A stretch of 64,000 nucleotides of DNA from Pseudomonas oryzae (GTDB lineage: Bacteria; Pseudomonadota; Gammaproteobacteria; Pseudomonadales; Pseudomonadaceae): positions 930,001 through 994,000 of the forward strand of contig NZ_LT629751.1 in assembly GCF_900104805.1 (NCBI RefSeq), given 5' to 3'. A model generated the notes under the pieces. The model saw only the letters and a program-made list of their open reading frames with translations, was not told the origin of the DNA and made no database searches. Shown here piece after piece: positions 17,776-28,802 of this stretch. How positions within the stretch are numbered: the stretch's first letter is position 1; every line of letters starts with the position of its first letter. The translations under genes and the position numbers were made by a program.

Positions 17776-19463
17776 ATGGAAGAGCAAATCGACACGCCCA
17801 CCCGGATCGAGCATCCCGGTGAGTGCCTGTCCCTGCTTGAGGGGCTCTGCCAGCCGGGCGGCGCCTCACTGCTGTTCGCGGCGCAGCCGGGACAGCCGCA
17901 TCCGGTGGTGCTGATGGAGCTGGTTCCGGAGGAGGGGCTGGTGATCGATATCAGCGCCGTACCGGAGCTGGCCGGGCGAATCGGTCGCGGGGATCCCTTC
18001 TATCTGTGCGGCCAGGTCGATGGCGCCATGCTGCGCACCCCCGGCCTCAGCGTGCTGGAACGCCGCGAGGTGGAGGGCCGGGTGCAGTATCTGTGCGCCT
18101 ATCCGCAGTGGCTGGAGCTGATGCACAGGCGCAGTTCCTATCGGGCCGAACTGCGCAGCGACATGCTGGTGCCGGTCGAGCTGCAGCTGCAGGAGGACGC
18201 GGGCAGCCTGCGCGGACGCCTGGTCAACCTGTCGCTGGGCGGCTGTCTGGTCGAGCTGCCGGCCAGGGAGGCGGTGCGTATCGAGGGGCCGCAGCTGCTC
18301 GATCGGCTGGTACTCAATTTCCCCGGCGGCCAGCGTCTCGAGCTGGCGGCGCGGATCTGTCACATGCACGGCGAACTGGACTGGCAGCACCTGCGCTTCG
18401 GTTGCCAGTTCCTCGGCGTGAGCGGCGACCAGGAGCGCCGCCTGTGGTTGTACGTGCGCGAGATCGAGCGGGAAAAGGCGCGCTCCAGCCATGCCGGCAG
18501 CCGGGCCTTGCAGCCCTCGGCGCTGTTCACCCGGCGCACGCCGGCGGCGCAGGCGCTGCTTGCCGCCAGCAATCCGCTGCCCGGCAGCAGCATCGGCCGC
18601 CGCCTGGGACGGGTGGCGGGCTACCTGGACACCCAGCTGATCAAGCTGCGCCTCGGCGCGGCCGTCGACTCCAGGCAGCTGTCGCGCCACGCCGACCTGC
18701 TGCTCGATCTGCTGGCCACCGATCGTGATGCCCTGCTGTTCGCCGTGCAGCATCAGCCGGACGAACCGCTGCTGGTGCAGCACGGCATCGCCCTGGCGGT
18801 GCGCATGGCGGACATGGCCCAGGCGCGCAATCTGCCGCGTCAGGCGATCAAGACGATAGTCGCCGCGGCCCTGGTGCATGACCTGGGCAAGGCCCTGCTG
18901 TCGGCCGATCTGCGTCAGGCCAGACACCTGGATGCCGGCCAGCGCCAGGCCTTCGGTAGTCACGTCGGCCTGCTGCGCGAGCGCCTGGAGAGCTGCAAGT
19001 GGCTGGCCGGGCCGGTGCTGGATGCCGTGGTCGGCTCGATCAACGAGCGTCTGGATGGCAGCGGCTACCCGCAGGCGATGCCGGGCGAACGGCTGGGCGA
19101 GCTGGCGCGCATGGCCACGGTGATCGATGTGATCGACGCCATGAGCCGCCCGCGTGCCGACCGTGCGCCGCTGCCGATCGACGCCATCTATCGCCACCTG
19201 CAGACCAGTAGCGCTCAGCTCGATCCGCAGTGGAGCCAGCGCTACATGCGCCACTTCGGCCTGATCCCGATCGGCAGCCTGGTGCGCTTCGCCAGCGGCC
19301 AATTGGCCTGGGTGCGCCGTCTGGACGGCGACGGGCGGGTGGCCCAGGTGCAGCTGACGGCCAGCCCGGTCTTCACGCCCCAGCTGAGCGGGCCGTTGCT
19401 CAGCGATGCCGAGCTGTCAGGACTGGGGCAGATCGAGAACCCCATGGTGCCGGAGCTTGAGTG

Positions 19464-19464
<1 letters not shown>
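17776..19464 (+). CDS. PilZ / HD-GYP protein with incomplete metal ligands
   Basis: The 562-residue protein has a YcgR-like N-terminal region (~1-120), a PilZ domain (c-di-GMP-binding RRSSYRAELR around residues 119-128 and VNLSLGG), and a C-terminal HD-GYP domain (VHDLGKALL, RLDGSGYPQAMPGERL, ATVIDVIDAMS). The usual HHE before DGxGYP is replaced by INE, so two metal-ligand histidines are missing and phosphodiesterase activity is doubtful. It may bind c-di-GMP and act as a brake or scaffold. Start ATG 17776 follows AGAGGG; a GTG one codon earlier is possible. First gene of a three-gene operon with 1-bp and 4-bp overlaps; sigma-28 promoter upstream. Confidence 0.85.
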
Positions 19465-21457
<1,993 letters not shown>

Positions 21458-21461
<4 letters not shown>

Positions 21462-22480
21462 CCAGCGACACCGCCGAACGACGCCAGACACTCCTTCTTG
21501 TCGATGACGAGCCGAGCAACCTGCAGGTGCTGCGGCACATCCTGCAGGACAGCTACCGCCTGCTGTTCGCCCGCGACGGCGACAAGGCCATCGAACTGGC
21601 CTGTCGCGAGCAGCCCGACCTGATCCTGCTCGACGTGATGATGCCGGGCATGACCGGCTACCAGGTGTGCCGGGTGCTCAAGCGCGAGCCGGCGACCCGG
21701 GGCATCCCGGTGATCTTCATCACCGCCCTGACCGATACCGACGACGAGGCCGAGGGCTTCGAGGCCGGTGCGGTGGACTACATCACCAAGCCGGTCAGCC
21801 CGCTGATCGTCAAGGCGCGGATCCGCACCCACCTGTCGCTGGTGCGGGTCGACGAGCTGCGCGAGACCCGCCTGCAGATCGTCCAGCGCCTGGGCATGGC
21901 CGCCGAGTACAAGGACAACGAGACCGGCCTGCACGTGATCCGCATGAGCCACTATTCGCGCCTGCTGGCGCTGGCCGCCGGCCTCGGCGAGGACGAGGCG
22001 GAGGACCTGCTGCACGCTGCGCCCATGCACGACGTGGGCAAGATCGGCATCCCCGATGCCATCCTGCGCAAACCCGGCAAGCTGGATGCGGACGAGTGGC
22101 GGGTGATGCGCGAGCACGCGCGCATCGGCGCGAAGATCATCGGCGAACACCCTGGCGGCCTGCTGAAGATGGCGCACAACATCGCCCTCTGCCACCACGA
22201 GAAGTGGGACGGCAGCGGCTATCCCCACGGCCTGCGCGGCGAGGCGATTCCGCTGGAAGCGCGCATCGTGGCGATCGCCGACGTGTTCGACGCCCTGACC
22301 AGCGAGCGCCCGTACAAGCAGGCGTGGAGCGTGGAGGAGGCGGTCGCGCTGATCCGCAGCGAGGCCGGCCGCCACTTCGAGCCGCGGCTGGTGCAGCTGT
22401 TCATCGACAGCTGCCTGCCGCAGGTGCTGGAGGTCAGGGAGTTGTGGAAGGAGCGCGAGGTCAGCTGCGCATCAGCCTGA
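21458..22480 (+). CDS. Receiver-HD-GYP c-di-GMP phosphodiesterase (RpfG-like)
   Basis: The 340-residue protein has a receiver (TLLLVDDEPSNLQVL; Asp in LILLDVMMPGMTGY; Lys in YITKPVSPL) and a complete HD-GYP domain: MHDVGKIGIPDAIL, a second His region VMREHARIGAKII, CHHEKWDGSGYPHGL and ADVFDALTSERPYK. All metal ligands appear present, so c-di-GMP hydrolysis is expected. The ATG overlaps the kinase stop (ATGA), which makes the hybrid kinase the likely phosphodonor. Its 3' end overlaps the convergent gene at 22461 by 20 bp. Confidence 0.93.
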
Positions 22481-22970
22481 GCATCTCCGCCTCGGCCTTC
22501 CACAGCTTGTCGAACAGCGTGGCGGCGGCTTTGCTGGCGGTCGGCGGCACCTCGCTGGTGATCTTGAAGCGGTGCTCGCGGGTCAGGCCGATGGCTTCGC
22601 CGAGCAGCGCCATCACCTCCAGCGGCAGCACCGCGCCATGGCGGGCCAGGTATTCGCCGAGGGCCGTGTCGATCTTGGCGAAGTCGTAGGCGATCTCGTT
22701 GCACGCCGCCTCCCACTCCATGGCCGGGAAGTGGAAGGTCGGCAGGAACTGGCGCAGCAGCGCCACCAGCGCCGAGGTGGCCTCGAATTCCTTGTCCAGC
22801 AGCAGCGCGGCCTTGCGTGCCTGCAGTTCCAGTCCACGGTCCTGCTCGCGGCGCACCCGTTCGGCCCAGCGCCGGCCGATCCAGCCGGCGAGCGACAGGG
22901 TCAGCAGGCTGCCGGCGGCGAGGGCGGCGAACAGGACGATGGCAATTTCCGTGGTGGGGCGCAGTTCCAT
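22461..22970 (-). CDS. Unknown protein with one N-terminal membrane segment
   Basis: I do not recognise this 169-residue protein. Residues ~7-30 are hydrophobic (IAIVLFAALAAGSLLTLSLA), followed by a basic stretch (RRWAERVRREQDR) and a cytoplasmic helical domain with repeated heptad-like Leu spacing. It is convergent with the RpfG-like gene and upstream of the flaG-fliC block in the same direction as them. Its codon and base use match the neighbours. No catalytic motif is seen. Confidence 0.7.
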   Translation of the reverse strand: MELRPTTEIAIVLFAALAAGSLLTLSLAGWIGRRWAERVRREQDRGLELQARKAALLLDKEFEATSALVALLRQFLPTFHFPAMEWEAACNEIAYDFAKIDTALGEYLARHGAVLPLEVMALLGEAIGLTREHRFKITSEVPPTASKAAATLFDKLWKAEAEMLRLMRS

Positions 22971-23137
22971 GGCAAGGCTCGAACGAGAAATGGGGCAGGG
23001 GCCGCAGGCCGGAGGCAGGGCGTCAAACAGTTATCGTCAGAACCGTGGCGGAACTTTAGGACGGGGCTGATCGATGCTGCCCTCGGTTACCCAATGGAGC
23101 CACATTTCTTACAGTCGCCAGGTCGGATATGGCCAGC

Positions 23138-23199
23138 GTAGGGTGCGCCATGCGCACCGCTTCGGCTTTGGGCTCCATGGTGCGCATGGCGAACCCTAC
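23138..23199. repeat. GTAGGGTGCGC palindromic repeat pair
   Basis: Arms GTAGGGTGCGCCATGCGCACC and its imperfect complement face each other over a ~25-bp spacer. This is the same family as the tandem array at 48.0-48.7 kb. It lies directly downstream of flaG. Confidence 0.75.
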
Positions 23200-23222
23200 T
23201 CAGGAATCATTACCGACGCTGA

Positions 23223-23591
23223 TCAGGCCTTTTCCTGGAGAAGCAGGCCGATCCGGTTCTCCATGCGCTGCGCCATGCGCAGAACCTCCTCGCTGGGAAT
23301 CTGGCGGATCAGCTCGCCGCTCTCGCGATCCACCACCCGGGTGACCAGATGATTGCCGGGCTCGCTGAACTCGAACTCGATACCGAAACTCTGCAGTCCG
23401 GCGTTCAGTTGCTGCAGGCTGGCCGCCAGCTGCGCGGCGCCCCCCTGGGTGGGCTCCCTGGTCGAGGGCTCGTTGCGTGGTTCGCTGGCGATGACACTCG
23501 GCGACTCGCTGGGGGGAGATACAGACAGCGCGGCCTGCTCGGTGGGAAAGGGAAACAGCTGGATGACGTCGAGAGAGGGCGGTGTTGTCAT
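23223..23591 (-). CDS. flaG: Flagellar protein FlaG
   Basis: The 122-residue product ends in the typical FlaG domain (FEFSEPGNHLVTRVVDRESG, ELIRQIPSEEVLRMAQRM). The N-terminal half is a variable Pro/Ser/Glu-rich stretch. FlaG proteins influence filament length and are usually encoded between fliC and fliD. Here flaG is downstream of fliC in the same direction, but fliD and fliS do not follow. A ribosome binding site (GGAG) precedes ATG 23591, and a sigma-28 site lies at 23646-23673. The gene is bracketed by two GTAGGGTGCGC palindromes. Confidence 0.9.
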   Translation of the reverse strand: MTTPPSLDVIQLFPFPTEQAALSVSPPSESPSVIASEPRNEPSTREPTQGGAAQLAASLQQLNAGLQSFGIEFEFSEPGNHLVTRVVDRESGELIRQIPSEEVLRMAQRMENRIGLLLQEKA

Positions 23592-23645
23592 GGTGGCTCC
23601 ACTCCGAGCGGCGCTGGGCGCGTTTTGAAAGGGGATTTTCGTCTT

Positions 23646-23673
23646 CTATCGGCAGGCGGGTGGGGGATCTTGA
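23646..23673 (-). promoter_or_regulatory. Sigma-28 (FliA) promoter for flaG
   Basis: On the minus strand: TCAAGATC, then GCCGATAG with 16 bp between TCAA and GCCGATAG. The -10 differs from consensus only at the last base. It lies ~55 bp upstream of the flaG start. Confidence 0.6.
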
Positions 23674-23702
23674 GGGCGAAAGACCTTGGGTGATGTCATG
23701 TT

Positions 23703-23763
23703 TAGGGTGCGCCGTGCGCACCAGTCCAGGCATTCTGTCAGCGGTGCGCATGGCGCACCCTAC
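23703..23763. repeat. GTAGGGTGCGC palindromic repeat pair
   Basis: TAGGGTGCGCCGTGCGCACC and an inverted copy ending GGCGCACCCTA lie between flaG and fliC; same family as at 23138 and at 48 kb. Confidence 0.75.
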
Positions 23764-23785
23764 GGGAGTCTGTGTTCGTGGCTGT

Positions 23786-23816
23786 AAAACGAACAGGGCG
23801 CCCGAAGGCGCCCTGT
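23786..23816 (-). terminator. Rho-independent terminator of fliC
   Basis: On the minus strand: 10-bp stem ACAGGGCGCC / GGCGCCCTGT with a TTCG tetraloop, then TTCGTTTTAC. A second 13-bp hairpin (GCCGAGGTGCGCG arms, 23829-23864) precedes it right after the fliC stop, so the message end is doubly structured. Confidence 0.85.
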
Positions 23817-23871
23817 AGTGGTGCTGGAGCCGAGGTGCGCGCTTTCCTGGTCGCGCACCTCGGCGAGCCGC

Positions 23872-25617
23872 TTAGCGCAGCAGGGACAGCACGCCCTGCG
23901 GCAGCTGGTTGGCCTGGGCCAGCACCGAGGTACCGGCCTGCTGGAGGATCTGCGCACGGGTCATGTTGCCCACTTCCACGGCGTAGTCGGCGTCCTGGAT
24001 GCGCGAACGAGCGGCGGTGATGTTGGTCTCGTTGGTGCTCAGGTTGGTGATCGCCGACTCGAAGCGGTTCTGCACGGCACCGAGGTCGGAGCGCAGGGAG
24101 TCGATCTGCTTCAGGGCGGCGTCGATGGTTTTCAGCGGGTTCTCGGTCTTGGTGCCCTTGGTGGTTTCGGCAGTGGTCAGCTTGCCGTCCTGACCGACAA
24201 AGTACTGGACGCCATCAGTGTCGGTGACCTTGCCATTGTCGCGCACATGCAGGGTGGTGTCGGTGGTCGCTGCGGTGGTGAGAGCACCGTTGGCGTCGGC
24301 ACGGACGGTGTTGCCACCGGACTTCACGGTGGTGGTGCCGCCGTTGCTGCTGATGGTGACTGTCTGAGCGGCAACGCCGCCAACTGTAGTTTGGAAAGAG
24401 AGATCCTGGGCGGTGTTGGCTTCGGCGGCAGCCAGCAGCTCGCTGCGGCTGATCTTGGCGCCGGCCACGTTGACCCCGGCGTTATTGGTACCGGTCAGGG
24501 TGCTGCCATCATCCAGGGTGATCTTGGCAGTGGAGATGTCGGTAGTGCTGACGTCAAAGCCGTTGCCATCAATGTCCGAGGCATCAGTAGCCATAGCATT
24601 GGTCAGGCGCCCAACAGTGGCTTCAACGTAGTCGGTACCAGCAGTGCCCGAGGTGGTTGCGGTCAGGTTGCCGGAGCTGTCGATGAACAGCGCCTTGCCG
24701 TCTTTGCTGGTGATGTCACCGGTATTGGTGATCAGCACGTCCATGGCAGTGCCGCCGATCTCGATCTTGGCCGAGCGGGGAGCTTCACCGGCTTTCGGGG
24801 TCAGGGCAGCGGCGGCATTGGTTTCGGTCACGCCAGTAGCGCCGTAGGTGAAGGAGTCCTTGGCGCTGTCATAGGTGTAGGTGCCGCCAGTTGCAGCAGT
24901 ACCGTAGGCGTTGTTGGTGCCGTTGAAAGTTGCAGTGCCAGCGTTGGCCAGCTTGCCCAAGGCGTCGGCTGCGCTGACAGCGGTATTGTCAGTCTTCAGG
25001 GTGTACTGCTTGTCGGCAACGGCTTCAGTGACATTGCTGGCCAGCTTGAGGTCGGACAGGGAGGCGGCCTTGTTGGCGATTTCGGCCTTGCCGTCAACGT
25101 TGAAGCCCTTCAGGTTCAGGGTTTCGGCATTGATTTCCTTCAGGTTGATCTTGATGGTCTGGCCATCCTGAGCGCCAACCTGGATGCTCAGCTCCTTATC
25201 GCCAGCCAGCACATTCACGCCGTTGAAGCTGGTTTCCTTGGAGATGCGGTTGATCTCTTCCAGGCGCTGACCGATCTCGTTCTGGATCGAGGTCAGGTCG
25301 TCGCCGGAGTTGGTGCCGTTGGAAGCTTGCACGCTCAGCTCGCGAATGCGCTGCAGGTTGTCGTTGACCTGGTTCAGCGCGCCTTCGGCGGTCTGGGCGA
25401 CGGAGATGCCGTCGTTGGCGTTGCGCTGGGCCTGGGCCAGACCCTTGACCTGGGCGGTCATGCGGTTGGTGATGGCCTGGCCGGCGGCATCGTCCTTGGC
25501 GCTGTTGATGCGCAGGCCGGAGGACAGGCGCTCCATGGCGGTGGTCAGGGCGCTCTTGGAGCTGGTCAGGTTCTTCTGTGCGATCACAGAAGTGATGTTG
25601 GTGTTGATCACGGACAT
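23872..25617 (-). CDS. fliC: Flagellin FliC
   Basis: Filament subunit of 581 residues. Conserved D0/D1 ends are clear: MSVINTNITSVIAQKNLTSS, LSSGLRINSAKDDAAGQAI and NRMTAQVKGLAQAQRNANDG at the N-terminus, and SRIQDADYAVEVGNMTRAQI and QLPQGVLSLLR at the C-terminus. The central ~300 residues are a variable Thr/Ala/Gly-rich D2/D3 region and are AT-richer than the surroundings, as is common in flagellin genes. The MSVINTN start resembles peritrichous/lateral flagellins more than the MALTVNTN of typical polar Pseudomonas flagellins. Start ATG 25617 follows AAGGAGT; upstream in-frame codons lie beyond the sigma-28 promoter and are not used. Confidence 0.96.
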   Translation of the reverse strand: MSVINTNITSVIAQKNLTSSKSALTTAMERLSSGLRINSAKDDAAGQAITNRMTAQVKGLAQAQRNANDGISVAQTAEGALNQVNDNLQRIRELSVQASNGTNSGDDLTSIQNEIGQRLEEINRISKETSFNGVNVLAGDKELSIQVGAQDGQTIKINLKEINAETLNLKGFNVDGKAEIANKAASLSDLKLASNVTEAVADKQYTLKTDNTAVSAADALGKLANAGTATFNGTNNAYGTAATGGTYTYDSAKDSFTYGATGVTETNAAAALTPKAGEAPRSAKIEIGGTAMDVLITNTGDITSKDGKALFIDSSGNLTATTSGTAGTDYVEATVGRLTNAMATDASDIDGNGFDVSTTDISTAKITLDDGSTLTGTNNAGVNVAGAKISRSELLAAAEANTAQDLSFQTTVGGVAAQTVTISSNGGTTTVKSGGNTVRADANGALTTAATTDTTLHVRDNGKVTDTDGVQYFVGQDGKLTTAETTKGTKTENPLKTIDAALKQIDSLRSDLGAVQNRFESAITNLSTNETNITAARSRIQDADYAVEVGNMTRAQILQQAGTSVLAQANQLPQGVLSLLR

Positions 25618-25703
25618 GGAGTGACTCCTTGCTGTTTCAAGTTGGTGCCAGTGGCGAGCTGTGCTGCGCCTGGCGACAACGGCGCCGTTGGCCGTTACCT
25701 CAG

Positions 25704-25730
25704 ATATCGACGGGCTGCGGGGAAGCTTTA
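25704..25730 (-). promoter_or_regulatory. Sigma-28 (FliA) promoter of fliC
   Basis: On the minus strand: TAAAGCTT, 11 bp, GTCGATAT. The -35 differs from TAAAGTTT by one base and the -10 by two from GCCGATAA. It gives a ~80-nt leader before ATG 25617. Confidence 0.75.
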
Positions 25731-25845
25731 GGGCTGGCAGCGATTTTTTGTGAATGGATCGGCACTTTTTGATCTGTCTCAATCCTGTGGCGTCGTGCCG
25801 GCTGTCTAGCCGGCGGTGCGGGGACTGAGGTGGCGCCGGTCTGTT

Positions 25846-27603
25846 TCAGGCAATCGCCTGCTGCTCCCGCCCCGCACAGAACTCCACGAACTGCTCCACC
25901 TTCAGCGGCGCCGAATACCAGTAGCCCTGGGCCAGTTCGCAGCCCATGTCCCGGAGCATTTCCGCCTGTTCCGGTTTCTCCACGCCTTCGGCGACGGTGA
26001 TGCAGCCGAAGTTGCGCGCCATGTCGATCACGGTTTCGGCCAGGCGGCTGTCCTGGGGTTCGGTGTCCATGTTGCTGACGAAGGCGCGGTCGATCTTCAG
26101 CACCGAGACCGGCAGGGTCTTCAGGTAGGCCAGCGAGGAGTGGCCGGTGCCGAAGTCGTCGATGGCCACCGGTACGCTGTGGCGGGACAGCAGGCGCAGC
26201 TGGTCGCGGGCCAGTTCGACGTTCTGCATCAGGCCCGATTCGGTGACCTCGACTTCCAGCGCGCCGGCCGGCAGGCGGCTGCGCAGCAGGCGGTTGAGCA
26301 GGTTGCGGGCGAAGTCCGGGCGGGTCAGTTGCTGTACCGAGACGTTGACCGCCAGGCGGAAGTTCGGTGCCACCTGGCGGGTGGCCAGCCATTCCTCGAG
26401 CTGGCGGATTGCGCGCTCGATCACCCATTCGCCGATGCGCAGGATCTCGCCGCTGTCTTCGGCCATGGGAATGAAGTCGGCCGGCGAGACGAAGCCCAGG
26501 GTCGGGTGTACCCAGCGCAGCAGGGCCTCGGCGCCGATGACCCGGCCGCTGGCCAGTTCGATCTTGGGCTGGTAGACGAGGAAGAATTCCTGGTTGTCCA
26601 GGGCGGCGCGCAGGGCCTCGTGCAGGCGCGTGCGTTTCTGCAGGTCGTCCTCGATGCTCGAGTGGTACAGGCGCCACTCCGCGCTGGTGTCCGGCAGGGC
26701 GAGCGCCGCCAGGCGCAGCAGGTGGTCGGCCGACTCGTGCGGCATTTCGGTGTGGCTGATGCCGATGCGCGCGTCGAGGCGGACCTGCACCTGGTCGATG
26801 CCGAAGGGCTGGGTGATGCAGTGCAGCAGGCTGCGGGCCTGCTCGTCGAGGCGGTCGGCGAGCATCGGCTGCTGGGCGATGACCAGCCACTTGTTGGTGT
26901 TCCACACGCCCACGGTGGCCTGCGGCGCGAAGCGTTCGAGCAGGCGGTCGCGCAGGCGCAGGCTGAGAGTCTCGCTGGTGGCGTAGCCGTGCAGGCGGGC
27001 GATGTCGTCCATGCCTTCCAGGGCGATGAAGTACAGCGCCGCCGGCGCCTTGTCCTGCAGGCTGGCTTCGAGCTGGGCGAGCAGGGCGCGGCGGTTGGGC
27101 AAGCCGGTGACCGGGTCTTCGCGGGACAGACGGGCGATGGCGGCGGTGCGTTCTTCCACCAGGTTCTGCAGGAGGATGGCGCGGTCGTTACGCTCCTTGA
27201 GCAGGAAGTGCACCTCGAGGGAGTTGCGGATGCGCTGCATGACTTCCTGCTGGTCGAACGGCTTGGTGAGGAAGTCCCGCGCGCCGAGATCGAGGGCCTG
27301 CATGCGGGTGTCGCGGCTGGTCTGTGCGGTGAGCACGATCACCGGCGGCGCCTGGTCGCCCCAGCGGGTCTTCAGCCAGGCGAGGATGTCGTGGCCGCTG
27401 AGGTGCGGCATGTTGATGTCGAGCAGGATCAGGTCGGGCAACTGCTCCTCGAGCATCGGCTCGACCCAGCGCGGGTCGTTGATGCCCTGGCTGTTGGTGT
27501 AGCCGTAGTGCTCGAGCAGGGCCAGCAGCAGCTTGACGTTCACCGAGCTGTCGTCGACCACCAGGATATAGGCGTCCCTGTGGAGCGGGGCGGTTGACTG
27601 CAT
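25846..27603 (-). CDS. Receiver-GGDEF(degenerate)-EAL phosphodiesterase
   Basis: The 585-residue protein has a receiver (YILVVDDSSVNVKLL; Asp in LILLDINMPHLSGH; Lys in FLTKPFDQQE), a coiled linker and a GGDEF-fold domain whose active site reads NTNKW, so it has lost cyclase function. An intact EAL domain follows (GAEALLRWVHP, LEVEVTESGLM, AIDDFGTGHSSLAYL, LKIDRAFV). It should degrade c-di-GMP when its receiver is phosphorylated. Start ATG 27603 has a strong AGGAGG five bases upstream, which rules out a start 22 codons earlier. The promoter at 27685-27711 has a perfect sigma-28 -35 element. It lies between fliC and motAB and is divergent from motAB. Confidence 0.93.
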   Translation of the reverse strand: MQSTAPLHRDAYILVVDDSSVNVKLLLALLEHYGYTNSQGINDPRWVEPMLEEQLPDLILLDINMPHLSGHDILAWLKTRWGDQAPPVIVLTAQTSRDTRMQALDLGARDFLTKPFDQQEVMQRIRNSLEVHFLLKERNDRAILLQNLVEERTAAIARLSREDPVTGLPNRRALLAQLEASLQDKAPAALYFIALEGMDDIARLHGYATSETLSLRLRDRLLERFAPQATVGVWNTNKWLVIAQQPMLADRLDEQARSLLHCITQPFGIDQVQVRLDARIGISHTEMPHESADHLLRLAALALPDTSAEWRLYHSSIEDDLQKRTRLHEALRAALDNQEFFLVYQPKIELASGRVIGAEALLRWVHPTLGFVSPADFIPMAEDSGEILRIGEWVIERAIRQLEEWLATRQVAPNFRLAVNVSVQQLTRPDFARNLLNRLLRSRLPAGALEVEVTESGLMQNVELARDQLRLLSRHSVPVAIDDFGTGHSSLAYLKTLPVSVLKIDRAFVSNMDTEPQDSRLAETVIDMARNFGCITVAEGVEKPEQAEMLRDMGCELAQGYWYSAPLKVEQFVEFCAGREQQAIA

Positions 27604-27684
27604 CGGTCCTCCTGGCGGGCGATGGGGCGTGCGGCGGGAAAAGGGGGGGGCTGTCGGGAGCCGGCGCAAGGCTGTTCCGCAACG

Positions 27685-27711
27685 CTATCGGCAGGGGCGG
27701 CGAAAACTTTA
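27685..27711 (-). promoter_or_regulatory. Near-perfect sigma-28 (FliA) promoter for receiver-EAL gene
   Basis: On the minus strand: TAAAGTTT, 11 bp, GCCGATAG. This equals the consensus except for the last -10 base, the best such site in the window, ~82 bp before ATG 27603. Confidence 0.85.
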
Positions 27712-27890
27712 TGAAAATATGACATTTTTTGGACGTCCGACTGTTGACGCGCGTCGAGGCGCGATCCGCCCGGCGGGCGCGGTGCAGCTGGTGGTCCGCC
27801 GGCGACACCCGTTCCGGGCTCAACCATTCTCCAGGCCAGTCCGTGGCGTGCCGGGCCATCTTCCGCAGCGGGCAATTTCGCATCACGGCT

Positions 27891-27917
27891 TCAGAAGTGC
27901 GCCGCCGCTGCCGATAG
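27891..27917 (+). promoter_or_regulatory. Candidate sigma-28 promoter for motAB
   Basis: GCCGATAG at 27910-27917 matches the -10 element well and lies 63 bp before the motA start. The -35 position (TCAGAAGT, 11 bp upstream) matches poorly, so confidence is limited. Confidence 0.4.
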
Positions 27918-27979
27918 ATGGGCAAGGGCACGTCCGGGTGGCGTGTCGTCTTGTCCATCGGTCCGCACATGGAGTCTGC

Positions 27980-28789
27980 ATGAATCCCTCCACGCTAATC
28001 GGCATCCTTTCCAGCGTCGCGCTGCTGGCGGTGGTGCTGATGTTTTCCGCCGAGGATCCGGCCCTCTTCCTCGACCTGCCCAGCCTGGGCATCGTGCTGG
28101 TGGGCACCATGGCGGCCACCTTCATCAGCTACCCGCTGGGCGAGGTGCTGCGGGTGTTCGGCCTGTTCGCCACGGTGATGCGCAACGAGAAGCTGTACAC
28201 CCGCGACGACATGGAGGAGCTGGTGAACATCTCGCGGCTGTGGATGTCCGGCAACCTGCGCCAGATCGAGGAGGCGCTGCAGCACGTGCGCAATCCCTTC
28301 CTGCGCACCGGCGTCCAGCTGGTGGTCGACAACACGCCCGAGGAGGACATCATCGAGCTGCTGCAGTGGCGCATCTCGCGCCTGCGCGCGCGCGAGCATG
28401 CCGAGGCGCAGCTGTTCCGGGTGATGGCCAGCTTCGCGCCGGCGTTCGGCATGGTCGGCACCCTGGTGGGCCTGGTCAACCTGATGTTCCTGCTCGGCGA
28501 CGGCGACATGACCGCCATCGGTCGGCAGATGGCGATCGCGCTGATCACCACCTTCTACGGCGTACTGCTGGCCAACCTGGTGTTCAAGCCGGTGGCGGTG
28601 AAGCTGGAGCGGCGCACCGAGCAGCGCGTGGTGGTGATGAACATGGTGGTGCAGGGCATCTCGATGATGTGCAACAAGCGCAGCCCGGGGCTGATGCGCG
28701 AGACGCTGAAGTCGTTCATGGCCCAGTACCAGGACGAGATCAACGACGGCGGCGCCGGGGCGCGCAGCGCCGATGGCCGCCGAGCCTGA
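27980..28789 (+). CDS. motA: Flagellar stator protein MotA
   Basis: MotA with MotB forms the proton-driven stator of the flagellar motor. The 269-residue protein has four hydrophobic segments (~4-22, 34-52, 150-172, 183-203). It has the charged cytoplasmic loop that touches FliG, and a conserved Pro154 in ASFAPAFGMVGTLVGLVNL. The layout (MNPSTLIGI start, compact loop) resembles PomA/MotC-type stators rather than the longer E. coli-type MotA. Start ATG 27980 follows GGAG; longer upstream frames are not supported. motB begins 13 bp after the stop. Confidence 0.94.
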   Translation: MNPSTLIGILSSVALLAVVLMFSAEDPALFLDLPSLGIVLVGTMAATFISYPLGEVLRVFGLFATVMRNEKLYTRDDMEELVNISRLWMSGNLRQIEEALQHVRNPFLRTGVQLVVDNTPEEDIIELLQWRISRLRAREHAEAQLFRVMASFAPAFGMVGTLVGLVNLMFLLGDGDMTAIGRQMAIALITTFYGVLLANLVFKPVAVKLERRTEQRVVVMNMVVQGISMMCNKRSPGLMRETLKSFMAQYQDEINDGGAGARSADGRRA

Positions 28790-28802
28790 GGAGCGCCGAG
28801 CG

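Larger units (their letters stand above)
27604..27979. other. Divergent promoter region between receiver-EAL gene and motA
   Basis: This 376-bp spacer holds a near-perfect sigma-28 promoter for the leftward gene and a weaker candidate for motA. No gene is seen in it. Confidence 0.6.
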
